A DNA stretch of 35,214 bases from Armatimonadota bacterium (GTDB taxonomy: Bacteria; Armatimonadota; Zipacnadia; Zipacnadales; VGFC01). The stretch covers positions 1-35,214 of the forward strand of contig VGFC01000025.1 in the NCBI GenBank assembly GCA_016869045.1, in the 5' to 3' direction. The notes under the pieces were generated by a model that had not been told where the DNA came from, searched no databases, and was given only the letters and a program-made list of their open reading frames with translations. Positions within the stretch are counted from its first letter, which is position 1. Each line of letters opens with the position of its first letter. The translations under genes were made by a program, and so were the position numbers. Below are positions 33,027 to 35,214 of this stretch, in pieces.

Positions 33027-35214
33027 ATGTGCGCCGCCACCATGCTCCTGCTGGCCCTGCTGCCGATGCGTTCGGCGCCGACCCAGGAGGCCTCCTGGCG
33101 GGAGGCCATTCTGCTGTACGCGCCGATGGACGGCGCCGCGGATGCCATGCAGTCGCGCGGCGACGGTCGCGCGGCGCTTGTCGGCCCGACCGCCTTCCTC
33201 CCCGGCCGCCGAGGCCAGGCGCTGTCTCTGCCGGAGGGCGCCGGCTGCTCGTATGCGGTCGAGGGCAACTTCAACCGCGAGGGCGGCAGCCTCTGCGCCT
33301 GGGTCTCGCTGAACCGCGACACCGCCGCCTGGGACATGCAGAAGGGGAGCTGGTACCAGTGGCTCCTGGGCGTTCGCGACGTCCCGGCCGACCCGGCCAA
33401 CCGCAGCGACCTGCGGGTCTTCTTCGATCGCACACTGACGCTGCAGTTCGCGACCCCCAAGCCAGCGCCAAGCCACGGGATGATCGCCGTCCCCGACCTG
33501 GGCTGGACGGCCGGCACTTGGCACCATGCCGGCCTGACGTGGCGCGAGAGAGAGATGCGTTTCTTCGTAGACGGCGAACCGCGCGAGCAACCGCTCACCA
33601 CTTGTGACGTGATGGCTGCCGCCTCCGGGCGACTGCTGCTGGGCTGCTCGGATGAGGCCGGGCACGGTGCGTTGGATGGGTTGGTGGACGAAGTGTACGT
33701 GCTCTCCCGCCCGCTGACGCCGGCTGAGATGAAGACGGTGTACTTGGCCACGGGGGCGTTGGCAGAGCAGAGCGACCAGCTTGTGCTGCCGGAGCCCGTG
33801 CTCGCCGCGCCGCTGGATGGCGCGACGGCCGCGCGGGTTGCAGGCGGCGGCACGGTTGAGGCCCAGGCGCAGGCCGTGCAGCCCGCGCCGTGGCCGCGCG
33901 GTCGCGCGATCGTCGTGCAGCGTCGCGCCTATGACCAGAAGGCCTCCTGCGCCTACGTGAACGTACCCGGCCCGGGGCTCGAACAGGGCACCTGCATGTT
34001 CTGGCTGCGTCCCGACGGGCCCAAGCCGTGGGATGGCACGGAGCGCGGCGTGCGACGACCGTTGGCCATCATCAGGTCATCGTCGTTCGCCCTGGAGATC
34101 ATCCGCTCGCCGGAGCAGCAGGTGGCCGCCGTCCTCAAGCAGCCCGCCGCGGCGCAGGCGGCCACCGACATCGCGCGGTGGAGCAGCCAGGATGCGCATC
34201 ATGTGGCCGTCTCGTGGGACTTCGGCCCGCGCACGCTGGCGCTGTTCCTGGACGGTCGTCAGGTGGCCGCGACCGCGATCCCGGGCGATACGACGCCGGC
34301 GGCAGACCCGACCTTCGACCTGTGGCTCGGAGCCGATGACGCCGACCGGTACACGGGTGATTGCGCCGACGCGGCCTTCCGCGACCTCCGCCTCTTCGCC
34401 GAGGCCCTGCCCGGCGAGCAGATCGCCGCCGTCGCCGCCAGCCGCGAGGGGCGAGCGCTTCGCCCCATCGGGTTGGCCGACCGGCCCGTGACGACGGAGG
34501 TTCCGCAATGGCGCCCCGAGTTCGCCGGCACCGGCCTCGTCGATGGCATCGACGAGTATGTTGCCCAGAGTGCCCCGAACGCCCCCCGTCTCGCGGCGGC
34601 CGGAGCGGATCAGTACCTGGTGGGCTCCGGCCCGACCCCGGCCCGGACCTATGCGCTGTGGTTCCGGCTACCGGCGCGGCCGATTGTGGCAACCAAGGCG
34701 CGGGTGCTCAGCCTGCGCTTCCGCGAGCCGGCGGGCGCGGTTGCCAACTTCGAGGATGATGCCCTGTCGCAGCGCCTGACAACCGCCGCGACCGATGGGG
34801 CGCAGCTCTTCGGCGGCAGCCCCTCCACGTACCGGGTATGCGCCGACGCCTGGCACCAGATCGTGCTGGTCTGCGAGGCCAGCCGCACGCTGCTGTACCT
34901 TGACGGCGTGCTGCAGGAGGAGATGAACGCCACGCTCGCCCTGAAGGGCCTCGCCGAGGCCTCCTGCGCCGGCGAGACCACAGGCCTGGCCGAGGCGATC
35001 AGTTGGACCCGCGCGCTCTCGCCCGCCGAGGTCCTCGCCCTGTTCAACTACGGCGCTGCAGGTGCCACGGGCGGCTCGCCCGTGATAGGGGCGGAGCAGC
35101 CGTACTGGGACACGCGCACCGCCTACCGCGACACGCGGGGCGGCGTTGACCGCCTGTGCCTGAACGGGCTCTGGCGCTTCCTGCCGGCAGACGGCATCGA
35201 AGGCGCCCCGCCCA
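33027..35214 (+). CDS. Secreted protein with three LamG-like domains and start of a GH2-like domain (partial)
   Basis: The frame is open from ATG to the right edge, 729 codons, and is missing from the ORF track only because it has no stop. A short signal peptide (MLLLALLPMRSAP) follows GGGAGG. Three concanavalin-A/LamG-like modules are seen at about 25-250, 255-475 and 500-680, each with the phrase type W-H-x-hydrophobic (GTWHHAGLTW, AHHVAVSWD, AWHQIVLVCE) and a strand on DGxxxxx. The last residues, LCLNGLWRFLPADG, match the usual opening of GH2-family sugar-binding domains. A secreted GH2-type glycosidase is therefore likely but the catalytic part is outside the window. Confidence 0.8.
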   Translation, partial: MCAATMLLLALLPMRSAPTQEASWREAILLYAPMDGAADAMQSRGDGRAALVGPTAFLPGRRGQALSLPEGAGCSYAVEGNFNREGGSLCAWVSLNRDTAAWDMQKGSWYQWLLGVRDVPADPANRSDLRVFFDRTLTLQFATPKPAPSHGMIAVPDLGWTAGTWHHAGLTWREREMRFFVDGEPREQPLTTCDVMAAASGRLLLGCSDEAGHGALDGLVDEVYVLSRPLTPAEMKTVYLATGALAEQSDQLVLPEPVLAAPLDGATAARVAGGGTVEAQAQAVQPAPWPRGRAIVVQRRAYDQKASCAYVNVPGPGLEQGTCMFWLRPDGPKPWDGTERGVRRPLAIIRSSSFALEIIRSPEQQVAAVLKQPAAAQAATDIARWSSQDAHHVAVSWDFGPRTLALFLDGRQVAATAIPGDTTPAADPTFDLWLGADDADRYTGDCADAAFRDLRLFAEALPGEQIAAVAASREGRALRPIGLADRPVTTEVPQWRPEFAGTGLVDGIDEYVAQSAPNAPRLAAAGADQYLVGSGPTPARTYALWFRLPARPIVATKARVLSLRFREPAGAVANFEDDALSQRLTTAATDGAQLFGGSPSTYRVCADAWHQIVLVCEASRTLLYLDGVLQEEMNATLALKGLAEASCAGETTGLAEAISWTRALSPAEVLALFNYGAAGATGGSPVIGAEQPYWDTRTAYRDTRGGVDRLCLNGLWRFLPADGIEGAPP

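Noticed and set aside
31844-33607. 587-residue open frame on the plus strand
   Set aside because: It is mostly the antisense of ileS and then crosses the ileS promoter and runs out of frame into the LamG gene, whose true frame has a signal peptide and domains.

Overview
The window is about 66% G+C and densely coded, with many stop-start overlaps (TGATG, ATGA). GTG and TTG starts are fairly common and short palindromic repeats sit between genes. No rRNA, tRNA, CRISPR array or transposase gene was seen. The mix of a shell-protein microcompartment locus, many secreted carbohydrate-active proteins and a Tat-exported Gfo/Idh oxidoreductase suggests a free-living heterotrophic bacterium of the Planctomycetota/Verrucomicrobiota/Armatimonadota kind. 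The phylum cannot be fixed from this sequence alone.

Layout. (1) 1-969 (-): start of a secreted beta-sandwich protein running off the left edge. (2) 1131-13009 (+): a glycyl-radical-enzyme activase behind a strong sigma70-type promoter, then carB, pyrF, pyrB, a hicB-hicB-hicA toxin-antitoxin module, argH, pyrK, pyrD and a Tat-exported oxidoreductase. Most of this is de novo pyrimidine synthesis plus the last arginine step. PyrB carries a C-terminal zinc domain resembling that of the regulatory chain PyrI. (3) 13014-15256 (-): a class III aminotransferase and a class I aldolase. (4) 15462-16280 (+): an exported helical protein. (5) 16365-23192 (-): a bacterial microcompartment (BMC) operon. 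In transcription order it holds a class II aldolase, two BMC-H hexamer proteins, three BMC-P pentamer proteins, a flavoprotein, a DUF4349 membrane protein, a CoA-acylating aldehyde dehydrogenase and a DUF72 protein. (6) 23401-29612 (+): secreted proteins, namely a beta-helix protein, a beta-sandwich protein and a GH10 xylanase. (7) 29663-32797 (-): ileS, of the variant with a GxHH signature. (8) 33027-end (+): a secreted protein with three LamG-like domains leading into what looks like a GH2 fold, cut by the right edge.

How it fits together. The secreted enzymes would break down plant or algal polysaccharide outside the cell. The BMC aldolase plus acylating aldehyde dehydrogenase match the logic of deoxysugar (fucose/rhamnose) microcompartments: the aldolase releases lactaldehyde, which is oxidised to an acyl-CoA inside a protein shell. 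The usual PduL phosphotransacylase, alcohol dehydrogenase and BMC-T trimer genes are not here. A flavoprotein and a DUF4349 membrane protein sit inside the operon instead, which makes the locus unusual.

Several families of perfect or near-perfect inverted repeats (about 30-bp arms) punctuate the window. They are most crowded among the three BMC-P genes. One family supplies the stop codons of both carB and a BMC-P gene, and another is translated in frame inside the aldehyde dehydrogenase linker.
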